Positions 44,931 to 57,046 of a stretch of DNA of 64,000 bases are shown here, piece by piece (the first letter of the stretch is position 1; every line of letters starts with the position of its first letter). The stretch is taken from contig CM019713.1 in the NCBI GenBank assembly GCA_009760885.1, positions 22,824,427 through 22,888,426 of the forward strand, written 5' to 3'. The notes below the pieces were generated by a model. That model saw only the letters and a program-made list of their open reading frames with translations, was not told the DNA's origin and searched no databases. Position numbers and translations under genes: made by a program. The DNA comes from Achatina immaculata (taxonomy: Eukaryota; Mollusca; Gastropoda; Stylommatophora; Achatinidae).

Positions 44931-46555
44931 CGTTACACAGAAGGAGACATAACTTAACGTACTTTTAGTTAAGTGAGTCACCACAACAAAGATGTAGAAA
45001 CTAAGGTTTGTGACAAACAAATGCAGAAGCAACTTTCATTTTTTCAACATTTTTTTTCATCATTTAGAAAAACAATGAACAAATAAAGATAAAAGGAGAA
45101 AGCAGACTGGATGATGGAGAATGGAAAACAGATAAAACTACAATTTGAAAAAAAAAATATAAAAAAAAAGTATTACATTCACTTTTCTCAAAACTCTTCT
45201 ACATTCAGAAGTTTGTAATATGTTATAAACGTATGTGTTATTGTATATTAACTTTTTCTTTATTTTCCTTCTTTTTTTTTTCATCCAGTCTTCTCTGTAC
45301 TTTAATTCTTTCTCTGGTACAATTCCAATGGCCTCATGAGGAACTAAAAGTAGTTCTGCGACATTACTCACAGAGGTATATGTTAGGGTGCTGGTTACAG
45401 CTGAGACAATGATGTTCTAACACATCTCTTGCACTGACATGGGAGAGTAATACCAGCAGTCATAACACGTCAGCGGCAGTGAAAAGGTTTATTGTTTTGT
45501 CTGAGGAAGATAACGGCTGAAATGCTGTTGCAACATAATTTGTTAGCCAGTTCTTGTTACTCCGATTACTACTCTGCTCTATATAATAAACTGCTGTCAT
45601 TTATAACAATGTCACTAACAATATTGATGAACCAAAGAGAACAGTAAACACATCACATTACAGCACAGGCAAAAGTGTTTGACAATTTGACTGGAAACAG
45701 TTACACAAACTTTTATCTGCCCATGTCTTCACTCCAGTGATGTTTTCTTTATCTGGGTTTCTTTGCGCATCTAATTAATATTACAAGTTGGACACAAATG
45801 GTTTCCTCAGTGTAATACTAAGTAAATAAAGCAACTCTTTGACCGCACTCTGACAACTGGGAAAAATTTCTGGCAACTCTCAAAACATGAAGCTTGGACG
45901 GCACCAAGGTCTTCGTAAGTCGCTGCTCTTCATTAGACCGGAACATCATCATTCCTGGCCACTTTCTTCATTCTTTTCTACCTTCTGTAAAACTGAACCA
46001 AACACCTCTGTCTACTTTTATCACTAGAACTAGCTTTACCATAGTTGTCATCTCTCTTATCTTTCATTATACTGAACCCATATAAAAGTGTGTTTGCCTC
46101 CATTAAAAGCATTCTGAAACAAAAATATGTACATGACTTCTGCTTCCAAAAATGTACTTGTTAATCCTGGTTTGGCAGTAGAAGAAAAGATCAGTGAAAC
46201 TATCTGGTTACAGTTAAAGAAGTTAAAGATATCACTCCTCAAATGAAAATGTATAATTCAAAACAAACAAAGAAATTCAAAAATACAAACTTTCATGTTA
46301 CTGTACAGCAGCTGTCTATCTCATGACTAATGATTCAACAGAAAATATGGGCACATCATTTGAATTTTATGGAATCATTGGTCAATCATGATGAGAGTAG
46401 TTTTTATGATAAACTTAAACAAAAATGTAATGTACACAAATAAAATATTATGAGAAACAAAACTCACAATGTTTTGATGGACTTTCATAAATGTAACCAT
46501 TATTAAGAATTTGCAGCTCTTATACTCTGTGAAATTTGTGCCACAATGGCCATGG
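44931..46555. other. Intronic, nothing certain
   Basis: A minus-strand stretch 45270-45370 reads LLLVPHEAIGIVPEKELKYR and looks coding-like, but I find no splice or family support. Confidence 0.35.
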
Positions 46556-46650
46556 AATTTTGATCATGGAAACCCTAAGATCAAATTTCACCCATGGAAA
46601 CCCTAAGATCAAATTTCAGCCATGGAAACCCTAAGATCAAATTTCAGTCA
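46556..46650. repeat. About 28-bp repeat, 3 copies
   Basis: Unit ccatggaaaccctaagatca aatttcag. A further copy lies at 48055-48075, on the other side of the inserted retroposon. Confidence 0.85.
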
Positions 46651-46658
46651 TCAAAACC

Positions 46659-48052
46659 GGTTATAAGGACTGTAATAGCCAGAGGTGGGGTGAGGGATAC
46701 GCTCTCCATTCGAATTAAATGTCTCCATGACGTGCATCTCAAATAGCCTGACAGTCCAAGTTCAGCTCCTGGCCTTCTCATGGCAGAATTGTTTAAACTG
46801 ACAGGAGAAGGGGCAGAAGGTGAATATCTGGTGCCTGAAAACCAGACGGTTTCGGGTAGATGAGACTCGTTAGTCTTGGTTGGTAGCTTATCTCGGAGAA
46901 GGAAAGCTCCTACTGGCAAGATTCTTCAGCTGCCATGCGTGGGGTGAAACTCCTCTTGGCCAATGAAGAAAAATGCGATTAGGGTTTCCGTGCGGTGCCG
47001 TCGTGGAAAAGGTGATGGAAAGGACTAAGTGAAGTAGTCAGTAGTCTCACAGTCAGAGCTACTCACATCACGGCACCTCTGCTCTAGAGGCCAGCCACAT
47101 CCTATATACACCCATAATGGCTCAAATGCCTAAACCGGCTTAACCCAGGGGTTAAACTAAGACTCTGTTGGCGAGGAACTTCAGCTGACGCACGTGGGGT
47201 GAAATTCCTTCCAGCCAATGAAGAAAAATGTGATCAGGGTTGCCACACGGCACCGATGTGAAAAAAGGTGATGGAAAGGATTAAGTGAAATTTATGGCCA
47301 GTAGACTCGCAGTGAGGGCTACTCATACCATGGCACCTCTACTTTAGAGCCCGACCATGTCTTATATACACTGATACTGGGACAATATGCCTAAACCGGC
47401 TTAACCCAGGGGTGAAACTTGACGGCTACACATATCACGGTACCTCCACTCTAGAGGCCCATCATGTCCTACATAAACCCATACTGGGATAATACACCTA
47501 ACTGGCTTAACCCAGGGGTGAAACTCACTAGTGATGAGGATTCATCCTCCTGAACAAAAGCTCCATCCTGGTCACCACCAGAAAGGGTAGCGGCCATGAC
47601 CACAAAATGCTGAAGTCGGAGACACTGGATCAGTGCAGTCTAGATAGGCAACCATCTCTCACCCAACAGGGATATATTATATCCAAATCACGTTGGGGTA
47701 CCACCTCTCATCCGGTGGGGATATACTGCTATCCAAAACACGTCGAGGTTTTCCGGTGAGAAAGTCCAAATCTAGGCTGGATGGGCAACCACCTCTCACC
47801 CGACCTGGGATATATTTATATCCAAACCACGTCGAGGTTTTCCAGTGAGAAAGTACAACTCTAGACTAAACTGGTGTAACGAAAACCACAGTGTCATGCA
47901 ATGCCGCTTCTGTGACCCACCGAGAATATAGGTCCAAGCCCCACGATGCTCTGAGCCTCCATCCTAAATGAGACTATTGTGAGAACCACAGGAGTAAATT
48001 CAGTAGGATCACGGGGTGATCTTGGCGGTAGAAGTGAAAGAAGAAGAAGCCG
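46659..48052 (+). mobile_element. 1.4-kb non-autonomous retroposon, copy 1
   Basis: Starts ggttataaggactgtaatag, ends gcggtagaagtgaaagaaga agaagc, flanked by tcaaaacc (46651-46658, 48053-48060). It contains internal tandem duplications of about 250 bp (ttaacccaggggtgaaact blocks) and about 100 bp (aaccacctctcaccc, gaggttttccggtgagaaag blocks). No RT or transposase codons seen. A second copy in inverted orientation is at 58661-60085. Confidence 0.82.
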
Positions 48053-48060
48053 TCAAAACC

Positions 48061-48904
48061 TTAAGATCAAATTTCAGCCAAATCATAAATCCAAAGCATG
48101 CTGGGTATGGATTAATTTTATTTTCAAAGGGTGCAGAATTAGATACCTCAGCCAATCTAACATTCTGCCCTATCATTATTCACTTTTCATTCTACCACAG
48201 TCATTCAACATTACTTCAATGATAATATCACATGATGATAGTGAGGCGTGCAAGTCTAGGATCAGATTCGGTGTCAGATCTTCCAAACACAGTTTCATGG
48301 TTTACTGGTACATTCTGGTGCAGACACTTCATCTGGGGTTTAGATTCTAAAACATTAGAAGTTTTGGGGTAGAAGTAAAGTTGTTTTGGAGGTTAAGACA
48401 AATTTCCTTATCTGACTCTTGGGACACAGTGTTAAGATTTCTACCAAGATACAAGCATATTTACAGTTTTTGATGAGGGATGTTCTGACAAAACCCCACA
48501 TTTCAGTGCTGTGCAATAATGTTGCTTGAAACGCTGCAATCACATTTCTAAAAATATAAAGCCATAAATAAATGATACAATTCTGACAAAGCTAATGCCA
48601 GTATAAACTTCTAAAAGTGTAGTAAATAAGAAACTTATAAACACTGAGAGTCATATATATAAAATATTAAAATGAAAGTTCAAGTGTAACTATTACAAAG
48701 TTATTTTATGCTCAATATCAGGCTCGTCTTGTACACGTGTTCTCACAATGCACAGCTTGTGTGATCTTGCTGGCAAATAACTTGGAGGCAGAACAAAGAC
48801 AATATGTGCTCTTTACAGAAAAAAAGTAACAGGTAAAGATAGTCCTATAACGTCATGGAGGAACCTAAGGGATATGGGATATGTTACTTGTATTTTCTTT
48901 GACC
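48061..48904. other. Intronic, nothing recognised
   Basis: No supported feature. Confidence 0.45.
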
Positions 48905-48995
48905 TGTTGGCACACACGAGGATGATGTGATAGTACCTGGCTGTCTTTCCTTCCCCAGCTCTTGAAGTCAGGTACCCATTTCTACAGCTGACAGA
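48905..48995 (-). mobile_element. SINE 3' body fragment
   Basis: The minus strand reads agctgtagaaatgggtacct, gagctggggaaggaaagac agccaggta, like the SINE at 24720-24800. Confidence 0.6.
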
Positions 48996-49029
48996 GAAAA
49001 GTATTTGTGGTTTTTGTTAGAACAAGTGT

Positions 49030-49245
49030 GTCCACTGTTATGGCACAGTTGATGAAGCACTATGTGTGTAAGTTACATCCTGGCACTGTTATGGCACAGT
49101 TGATGAAGCACTATCTGTGTAAGTTACTTCCTGGCACTGTTATAGCACAGCTTATGAAGCACTATCTGTGTAAGTTACATCCTGGCATTGTTATGGCACA
49201 GCTGATGAAGCACTATGTGTGTAAGTTACATCCTGGCACTGTTAC
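49030..49245. repeat. 51-bp minisatellite, 4 copies
   Basis: Unit ctgttatggcacagttgatg aagcactatgtgtgtaagtt acatcctggca; open in frame because 51 is divisible by three. Begins just after the SINE fragment. Confidence 0.93.
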
Positions 49246-50707
49246 TTTCTGGCAGCTGATTGTTGTAACGGCCTGGAAGATGGGACTGAATGCTGGAGCT
49301 AACTCAGGTCTTCATTTCATCTCTTTGAGAAGAAAGCTATGACCGCTAGCTATCACTATCCATGAACAACAGAGAATCTAATCATTCCCACAGCACTCAG
49401 AATAACTGGCAGCAAGGGCAGATCATTAACTCGAGGATATTCCTCATATCTTTACTAAGCAGAAAAACAATCTGCCTGTAGCTAGCATTCATCAGATCTA
49501 TAGCTTGATCAGAATCTGCAAGATGATGAAAATGAAGTGATTCTTGATTTGTGTATTGCATGAAAAAGCTATGAATGAACTTGTAACTTTGAGTTAGTCA
49601 GAGTGTAAAGGTGTATGGGTGGTCAGCTGGTTTCCCTTAGCTGTACAGGTCAGTTTTGTGTTCAGCAACAAAAAAACATGCATAAAAAAGGGTCTTAAAT
49701 GGTTACAGGCAACAGAGCTACAATCATGACAAGATGATAAATACTGATTTGCTTAAAAAAAAAAAGTTAGTTAATTCTTGTCATGGAGAACAAGACTTAC
49801 ATCTCAGACCATCAGAGGTACCTCCCCTCAGACAAGCACTCTAGACCTTTGAACTTAGGAGAATTGTGTTTCTTGGATAGAGGTTTATGATTTGCCTGTA
49901 TTGTCTTTCACGGGCTGAATAATCTATTCCATGTATCTCCTTCCTTCATTCCTCAGTGTTCTCATCTCTACTTCATGAGATCATATTTCCTCTTATGTAT
50001 TTTCTAGTTGCTATAATTAAACTCTGTATCCAGACGATGCCAGCTCTGCTTGAGGGAACTTGTCATTTGCCGGCAGGAATCTGATCTTGTCATTTTACTC
50101 ATTTTAGGGCTCTAGAAATTTCTCACCGGACAATACAACTTCAAAAACTCTCATGATATCACATAAAGATTTTCTAAAACAGCACAGTAAGATATACAAA
50201 GCTGACTTCCTGAGGAATGAATCTTTCCTGGAAACCCTATAGGGCATAAAATATGTTTATGTGTGTATGTAATAAAGGTTTCATGATAAAATATCTATTT
50301 ATAATATTTATAATATCTCATTCTAATTTGTACTTGGCAGAATAATCATAAAACTTGAAACATTCATTTTCAAATATTTAATAAAAAAAAAAATTTAATG
50401 ATAAAAATGTTGCTAGTAGTACAGTGTTTTAATGTATGGATCTGCTCCCCAACTTTCAACTATTAAATATTTAAAGTAGTGTCACATAACTACTGACTCA
50501 ACAAACATCTATAGTAGTCATCACATGATATGAAAGTTAATTCAAAATTTAGTGTCAAATATTTATAAATAATTACGGCCATAATTCGAGTGATTTTTCT
50601 CTACCATCTATTTGTTTCTGAATTTGCTCAGTCAGAAAACTTATTACTCACATCTGGCAGAATGTATAAAACTCAGAATTTGGCAGGCCTCCACTGAGTA
50701 ATATATA
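49246..50707. other. Intronic, nothing recognised
   Basis: AT-rich; no ORF or repeat supported. Confidence 0.45.
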
Positions 50708-50709
50708 TA

Positions 50710-51999
50710 CAAGGTGTGTCTGGTAAGTAATGAGACTGATTCCATAAAATTCAATTTGTTCAAGACATACTTAAGTATACTCAAAATAACATCCTTGAGC
50801 ATGAATACACCGTTGCCAGCAGTTCTGTCATGCATCGTAGCTCGTCTGGAAGTCTTGAACAGGTATCTCCTTCAAAGCACTTGTCATGGCAGCTTGGACA
50901 TCATTAACAGCCCCAAAATGGTGGCCTTTCAAGCTTGATCTGAGCAAGGGAAACAAAAAGAAGTCAGCTGGGCCCAAGTCCAGGCTGTAGAGAGGTTGAC
51001 ACAGCGTTGCCATGGTTTGTTCTGCCAGAAACTCTCTCACTAGCAGCAACACATGGCTCAGCGCATTGTTGTGGTGAAGAACCCAGGCGCTGGCGATCTT
51101 CAGGCTGATGTAAGCGACTCTGTTCTTCAGCCATTTAAGCACTTCCACTTAAAATGCTGCATTGACCATATGTCCGGGTGGTACAAACTCTTTATGGACA
51201 ACACCCTTAAAGTAAAAAAAGACAGAGGATCAATTTCATCTTCGATTTGCACATCTGAACCTTCCTTGGTCAAGGAGTCTTGGTAGTGTGCGACTCAGGG
51301 CTCTGTCTTTTTGTCTCCAGATCATACTCAAAGACCCACATTTCATCACTGAATATCAGTTTCTCCAAAACATCAGGTTCACTCCTCACATGGTCCAAAA
51401 GCTCATGAAAAATTGACACACGGTTTGCATTTTTTGTTTGTAGCTCAAAACGTTAGGAACCAATTTGGCACAAATTTTCTGCATGTGTTAATTCTTTCAT
51501 GATGATTTCATGCACAATGGATTTTGGAAGTTCCACTTGATCTGCTATCAGACGTTGGTCAGAATCCAAAACCAGTTTCACCTTATCAGCACTGTTGGAA
51601 GTGTGAGATGTAAATGGGTGCCCTGTGTGTTGCTCATCCTCAACACTCTCTCCTCCTTCGTTGAATATCTTGTGCCACAGAAACACTTGTGCTTTCAATA
51701 AAGCATCCTTCCTGTGGGCTTTCTATACCACTGCAAACATCTTGGCTGAGGATTTTTCAAGTTTAACACAAAACTTTTTTGTGTATCGATGCTCGACACT
51801 CCTCTGCATTTTGACTGTTACGCGATGCTGAAACAGCTGTCAACTTTGCAAGTTATCCGCACTCTGTAAAAGCTCAGAGCCAAATGAAGAGATATTGACC
51901 TTTTAACTAACATCCCACTAACCTTCAGGCCTGGAGAATCTGCCCTCCCCCCCAATTAGCTGAATAAAATAAGTCTCATTACTTATTCTACACACCTTG
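50710..51999 (-). mobile_element. Mariner element 2
   Basis: A 1290-bp element with about 27-bp imperfect inverted termini (caaggtgtgtctggtaagta and caaggtgtgtagaataagta on the other strand), flanked by TA (50708-50709, 52000-52001). Standard mariner size and structure. Confidence 0.93.
50828..51809 (-). pseudogene. Mariner transposase pseudogene
   Basis: Minus strand from ATG at 51809 (MQRSVEHRYTKKF). A stop follows about 27 codons in, then KAQVFLWHKIFNEGGESV (51698), a helix-turn-helix-like VELPKSIVHEIIMKE, frameshift, IFSDEMWVFEYD with the first catalytic Asp, WVLHHNNALSHVLLLVREFL where the second Asp of HHDNA is changed to Asn, and YSLDLGPADFFLFPLLRSSL with the third Asp. Ends QTSYDA. 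Stops, frameshifts and the Asp-to-Asn change make it inactive. Confidence 0.9.
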
Positions 52000-52001
52000 T
52001 A

Positions 52002-53255
52002 GTTGAGTTGTTTCAATCAGTTTTTTATGTAGATGTACAAATAAGGGAAAAAAAGGGTATGAGATCATGTATCCATAATATGATCTGCTGCCTTTCTTTC
52101 TTTGTGACATTTGGTGTCCATAATTCCATCTGCTGCCTTTCTTTCTTTGTATCACTTTATCAGAGTATCCCTATTTTTTTTTCTATATTAAATGATTAAT
52201 GTTTAAAAAAATAATCCGAGATTAAGTTTCTGTGATTTAAAAAATGTATTATGTAATTTTTTAAGATTAAACACTGAAAACAACACACAAGCTATCAGCC
52301 TTTGGTTTCTAATGTCAAATATTCATGAGAAATTAGGAATACCAAGAAGTACATCTGACAAAATGCACACTTATATCAAATATTCATGAGAAATTAGGAA
52401 TACCAAGAAGTACATCTGACAAAATGCACACTTATATCAAACTTCATGCAATAACTAAGATTCATATACACAATCAAGCAAGAAACGGTAACACATAAAT
52501 AAATTTTCCACAGAAAAAAAAACAGCAAGAGCAAAAGACTTGCTTGTATGGAGTTGTGAATTCTGTAACCTTACCATCTTTCTTAACTCACACAAGAAGC
52601 TATTTTATCTGCATCTGTAGCAACTATAATAACAACCCAAGCTAGATACCAGAGTAATGTCTTGTTACAATATACATCTTTCTCTGAAGAGAGTTTCACA
52701 TAAAAGATTTTAGGAAAGAAAGATATATTCCTTAAATCCTCTTGTCAAGTTTTGTACTGCTGTATACTTAAACAGTGCATTGAAGTCATGAGGTCTTTAT
52801 TAACTATTTTAAAACAATTATATGCGCTGAAAGATTAACACTATATACATTGACATTTAATAACAAACTGCTACAATTTTAACCCTTTGAGCCCAAGACC
52901 CTACAAAAGTAGGGCTGAAAACATAAATTTATGGAGACTGTACATGTGAAGCAGAATCATTTCTAGTGCATTGTGCTCATTTTTGGAACATCAGTTGATC
53001 AAAAGCTTTGCTGCTCCAAAAATTATCCACTTTTTTACAATCTGTGAGCAATTTACAATTTCAATAAAAATGAACATGGCTGAATTGGACTTGTTTGTGG
53101 AGGGGTAGGTGATTACATGTGCTAAATTGATAGTAGTGATCTCAAAGGTCAAAAGTCCAAGATCTGCTGGATGAGCAGATATCATAACTGTGTCTCTGAT
53201 TACTGAGTGATACAGGCAATTTCATACTCCACATGTAATACAAATACATATTATT
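52002..53255. other. Intronic; 61-bp duplication at 52315-52436
   Basis: tcaaatattcatgagaaatt recurs with a 61-bp period, two copies. At 52878-52894 ttaaccctttgagccc resembles a piggyBac-type end, but no partner was found. 52061-52155 has a duplicated atctgctgcctttctttctt. Confidence 0.55.
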
Positions 53256-53263
53256 TATCAGAC

Positions 53264-53494
53264 CAAGAGTTCTCAACCGTTGGGGGATTCTCCCATCTCC
53301 TCCAGGACTTTCAAGGTGGTAACTGCGACCGTAGACTGACAGACTCAAACTGTTGGAATGTTGCTCTATACTTTACAAAGACCAATAATCCAAGAGTCTG
53401 AGTGTGTCCATCTGTGGTCCCAGTTTCCCTCCTTAAACCTTAACATTTCCAGGGTGGGAGAAAAAGATAATGCCCCAATGGTAGAGAACCACTG
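53264..53494. mobile_element. 231-bp hAT-like MITE
   Basis: Ends caagagttctcaaccgttgg and, reversed, cagtggttctctaccattgg: imperfect inverted repeats extending over about 90 bp each side. Flanked by 8-bp near repeats tatcagac and cattagac (six of eight identical). No ORF. CAG-GGTTCTC-ACC ends and 8-bp duplications are hAT hallmarks. Confidence 0.75.
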
Positions 53495-53502
53495 CATTAG
53501 AC

Positions 53503-53848
53503 TGTCAACTGATCTCCAGTGACTGCTCATTAAAAAGTCATTATTATGGTTCTGGTTATGAGAAGAAGGGAGCGTCACGACTGAGTATTTAGAGTTCAAA
53601 ATGCAGAAATAATAACCAAAAAAACCTGTCTGAAACAAGCAGAACAACAAACACATTCAAGTAAAACATGTAAACTGACGAGAGGACGATGCACAACTGA
53701 ATGCAACAAAGCTAAGAAATGAATTAATCAGCCAATGAAGGAGCAGGACACAGCTTATGACATAAAAGGGTGGTAACTTTCTACCTTGCATAAAAACCAC
53801 ACAAGTTACCACCCCTTGTCATCATAAATTGGTATTATGTCCACTTAC
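53503..53848. other. Intronic, nothing recognised
   Basis: Sequence just downstream of the donor of the linker exon. No feature. Confidence 0.45.
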
Positions 53849-54515
53849 CCGATCTGATGAGGATGTGGTGGAATTCAATGAAACTGTCATATTCACCGAC
53901 GTTGACATCGATGCTCCTGCTGCTGCTGCTGTTTCATCCGAAGATTCAGGTGGAGCTATTCTAGCTTCTGAACTTCCTCCCTCTGTTGGGTAAACTGTGA
54001 AGGCATCCACGCCACCACTTAAGCTGGATGGTGACTGAGGTAATGAAGTCATGGCCGTGTCTGCGGTAGATCTGCCTCCTGCTGAGTCACTTGACTTTGA
54101 CTTACGGCCCAATGTGTTTCGAAACCCCTCAAAAATATTCCTTTTGGGTTTTGGAGAGCAAGATCCACTAGTTGCATCCACAGCTGGGGAGGAAAATTTC
54201 CGTAGACTTCCATCACTGCTGTTCCCACGTAAAAAGTCTTTGCTGGTTTCCAATGGTGAGTTAGGGCACGATGCCTTTCCAAGAGGATATTCCCTCCCTC
54301 CACTTGAGGACAACTCAACCAGAGACTGAGGGAAAGGTCCTGGAACTGACCTGCATCTATCGCTTTTGTACTTTGATCCTGCACTAGAATTTTCAGTGAG
54401 ACTTTTGGCAGCCACCAACTTCGATGGGCTCAGGTTATGGGCCCTGTTCAAGGGATGTGACTGAGTTTTTCTTAACGATGACTCTCCAGTATTGGAGTTG
54501 AATTCTGGGGCTGAC
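53849..54515 (-). CDS. trio: trio exon e: Ser-rich linker between PH2 and SH3
   Basis: The largest exon, 667 nt, phase 2 in and 0 out, with acceptor tgtgtaatag and donor gtaagtgg. It encodes about 222 residues of low-complexity, Ser/Thr/Pro-rich sequence with scattered basic patches (SPKPKRNIFEGF, GRKSKS), many possible proline-directed phosphosites, and an AAAAG run. Vertebrate TRIO and kalirin also carry a poorly conserved Ser/Pro-rich linker here. No folded domain is visible. Met codons in the upstream open frame are intronic. The following intron is about 24.8 kb, the largest of the window, and contains no exon I could recognise. Confidence 0.86.
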
Positions 54516-55065
54516 CTATTACACACATAAATTACATTCATGGTATCAATGTAGTTCATTACCCACTATAACGAAATAACAATAAAGTCCTTTAAAAGCT
54601 CTCAGCTAATGCATAAAATATGAATTTAGAAATATCCTGACAAGAGTACTATTTGCACTTTTAAACTATACTTTGTAAAATAAAACTTGGTTTTGGCATG
54701 TAACATGTAAAACTATAAACATATAGCAGCCACAATTGTGTTCAAAATCAATACATGCAAAAATGTACAGAATATTCAATCTAAATTCATATTTGGGAAA
54801 GCAATGATAAACTTGATATATTTAAAATTCAAATTCTAAAATTTCTAGTACTAAAACTAATATTCCTTCTGGACTGCCCAACATCCATGCCATATTAACA
54901 TTTCAAGCACTCTAGAACCAATGTAACAAAACTCAATGTTTATAAGTTTTAATTCTGTCAAACTTTTAACTTGTAATCTGTATTTGCATTCAAACTTTAT
55001 CTGCAAATATTCAGTTCCTGTCTTACAAACATAATTAACTTTATGTTATACTGGCAACAAACATC
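54516..55065. other. Intronic, nothing recognised
   Basis: AT-rich upstream flank of the linker exon. Confidence 0.45.
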
Positions 55066-56150
55066 ATCTTACATCCTTTCTGTGCCGTTAAACATCACAC
55101 AGGGCTCACATGGTAGTTTGGCAAGTTTTCCTGTTTTCAGTGAGGTTTTCAACTTCATCAAGGGATTTTATGTCTCACTTAACAATGTCCTCTTTAGCGT
55201 TTCATGTGGTCGATCTCTTTTTTTCTTTGACCTGTTATGTTCCATTTGATAGCTTGTTTTGGGATTCTCTGATTGTTTCTTCTCATCGCATGACCGACAT
55301 ATGTCCATCTCCTTTTACTGATCATTCATGAGATTGGTTGTTGTTCGCTCATCTGACTTATCTCTGTGTTGTTCTTGAACTCGTTCCACTTTGTATCAAG
55401 TATTTTCCTTATGCATTTGTTTTCAAAAGAGCCTAATTTGTTGTTTAATTCTTTAGTTGTTTTCCAGCTATCACATGCATAAATGAGGGTGGATATTACA
55501 TTTGAATTGAATAATCTTAACTTGGTTTTTGTGCTTAAAACTTTTGAATGCCATATGTTCTCAAGATTCTTCAAGGTCAATGCTACTTTTGCAATTCTAA
55601 TTCTAACTTCCTTTCTGGTGTCATCATCCTGGTCTATGTATCTGCAGAGGTATGCAGATTGATGTACTTCTTCAACAGCTGTTCCTTCTACATAAATATA
55701 TATTTCCCTTTTGAATAATGAGAAGTTTCATAATTTCAAGTCTTATTTTGCTAGCCAGTGAAGACAGGGTAACTGTTATTTTCTTGCATCAAGTTCACAT
55801 TGTCACTGAATTAAGTAATCTGCAAAATCAAGATCTTCTTGTTGGGTCCCATGTACCAAATCAATGCCCATTTTACCTGTGCAACATTTTTTTCATTATG
55901 AAGTCTATGGAAATTCCAAAAAGCAAGGGAGACAGTATACATCCTTGTTTCAATCTGGAACCATTCGCTCATTCCTTCTTCTGTGTTGACTGCACACACA
56001 TATCTTTAATGATGTTGACAATTTTAAATGGTATTCCATATAGTTTTAAAATTCTCCACAATGAATCTCAGATAGGCCTGCGTGCCCAATTCTTAACCCT
56101 TTTGAAATAAAGATCAATCAATCAATCAATCCGTGTATGCTTCCTGCAAC
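55066..56150 (-). mobile_element. LINE-A copy 10: RT and C-terminal region
   Basis: Minus-strand copy with 3' UTR (55070-55130), C-terminal ACDSWKTTKELNNKLGSFEN (55580-55326), FAD-box region at 55800 and QIETRMYTVSLAFW-type RT remains. Interrupted at 56069-56133 by the (ATCA)n retroposon. Many indels. Confidence 0.83.
56069..56133 (+). mobile_element. Short retroposon 3' end with (ATCA)n tail, in LINE-A copy 10
   Basis: ggcctgcgtgcccaattctt, aacccttttgaaataaagat, caatcaatcaatcaatc. The LINE reads continuously across the insertion (gaatctc | cgtgtatgc). Confidence 0.8.
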
Positions 56151-56307
56151 AAACACTCACTGCTAAATGAAGCAAGTGAAAGTAATTTAGATATTTCATA
56201 TAATTTGATACCTACTTCATACGTGAAAAGTTAATTAATGTTTATTGTAGTTGTCTACCTGTGATAAAAATGAACAGTATAAACAAAACCACAAACAGTT
56301 CACTTAC

Positions 56308-56353
56308 AGCTCTTTAGTTAGCTCCTTTTGGTATGCTATTGGGGACTGCAGTG
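56308..56353 (-). CDS. trio: trio exon d: 46-nt microexon after PH2
   Basis: A 46-nt exon, phase 1 in and 2 out. Spliced to the previous exon it reads ALQSPIAYQKELTKEL, matching the conserved ALQSPIEYQ motif directly behind the kalirin PH2 domain. The acceptor is atatccacag and the donor gtaagtg. A second AG eight bases downstream (actgcag) would be a tandem acceptor, but it shifts the frame, so the upstream AG is preferred. Too short for an ORF caller; the family motif and both flanking phases support it. Confidence 0.87.
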
Positions 56354-57046
56354 CTGTGGATATGATAACACACAAATAAAACAATTGATCTCAATTTACT
56401 GAACAACAAACAATTCATCCACAAAAAAGAGAAAAACTGAAGTGAGACAGGAGTAACAGATAAAATGGAGATAAAATCAAAACATAAACTCAAGTGAGAC
56501 AGCAATAACTTTTATAATATACATGTTATATACAGTGCGTTACTGTTCACTTTTCAATCACGCACATGCTGCTGTCCAATTTTCTTGTGTGCAACTGTCC
56601 AATCTTACATCATGTGTCTTATTCTCCAATTTCAAATAATGTGTGTCTTCTCTCCAATCTCAAATCAAGTGTCTTATTCTCCAATTTCAAATAATGTGTG
56701 TCTTCTCTCCAATCTCAAATCAAGTGTCTTATTCTCCAATTTCAAATAATGTGTGTCTTCTCTCCAATCTCAAATCATGTGTATGTTACTGCCCAGTATT
56801 CTTGTGTACGGACAACATTGTTCAATTTTATGGTGTATGTCATGGGATATGGGGAAAGCCATTTCAAACTACTATCATAATTATCCCCAGTTAGAGGTGC
56901 TTTCTGAACAATAATAACATGAGAAATGGAAAGAGATCTGGTTATGAAGGCGACTGTTTTGTTATTGGTAATTATGAGGACAACAATATATATTTTCTTT
57001 CTTGTGTGTGAATGTATATAAACAAGATGATACAATCAACACAGAC
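56354..57046. repeat. Intron with 55-bp repeat (56646-56790)
   Basis: tcttctctccaatctcaaat recurs at 56646, 56701 and 56756 (55-bp period, 2.5 copies). The rest is unremarkable. Confidence 0.8.

Noticed and set aside
45138..45371. Minus-strand stretch with PHEAIGIVPEKELKYR as an exon
   Set aside because: Phases of exons e and f match without it, and I cannot assign it to any family; left as unknown.
45481..45560. ctgaggaagataacggctga as a second hammerhead ribozyme
   Set aside because: The core departs at too many conserved positions and no stem III is visible.
52878..52894. ttaaccctttgagccc as a piggyBac end
   Set aside because: No inverted partner or second TTAA end found nearby.
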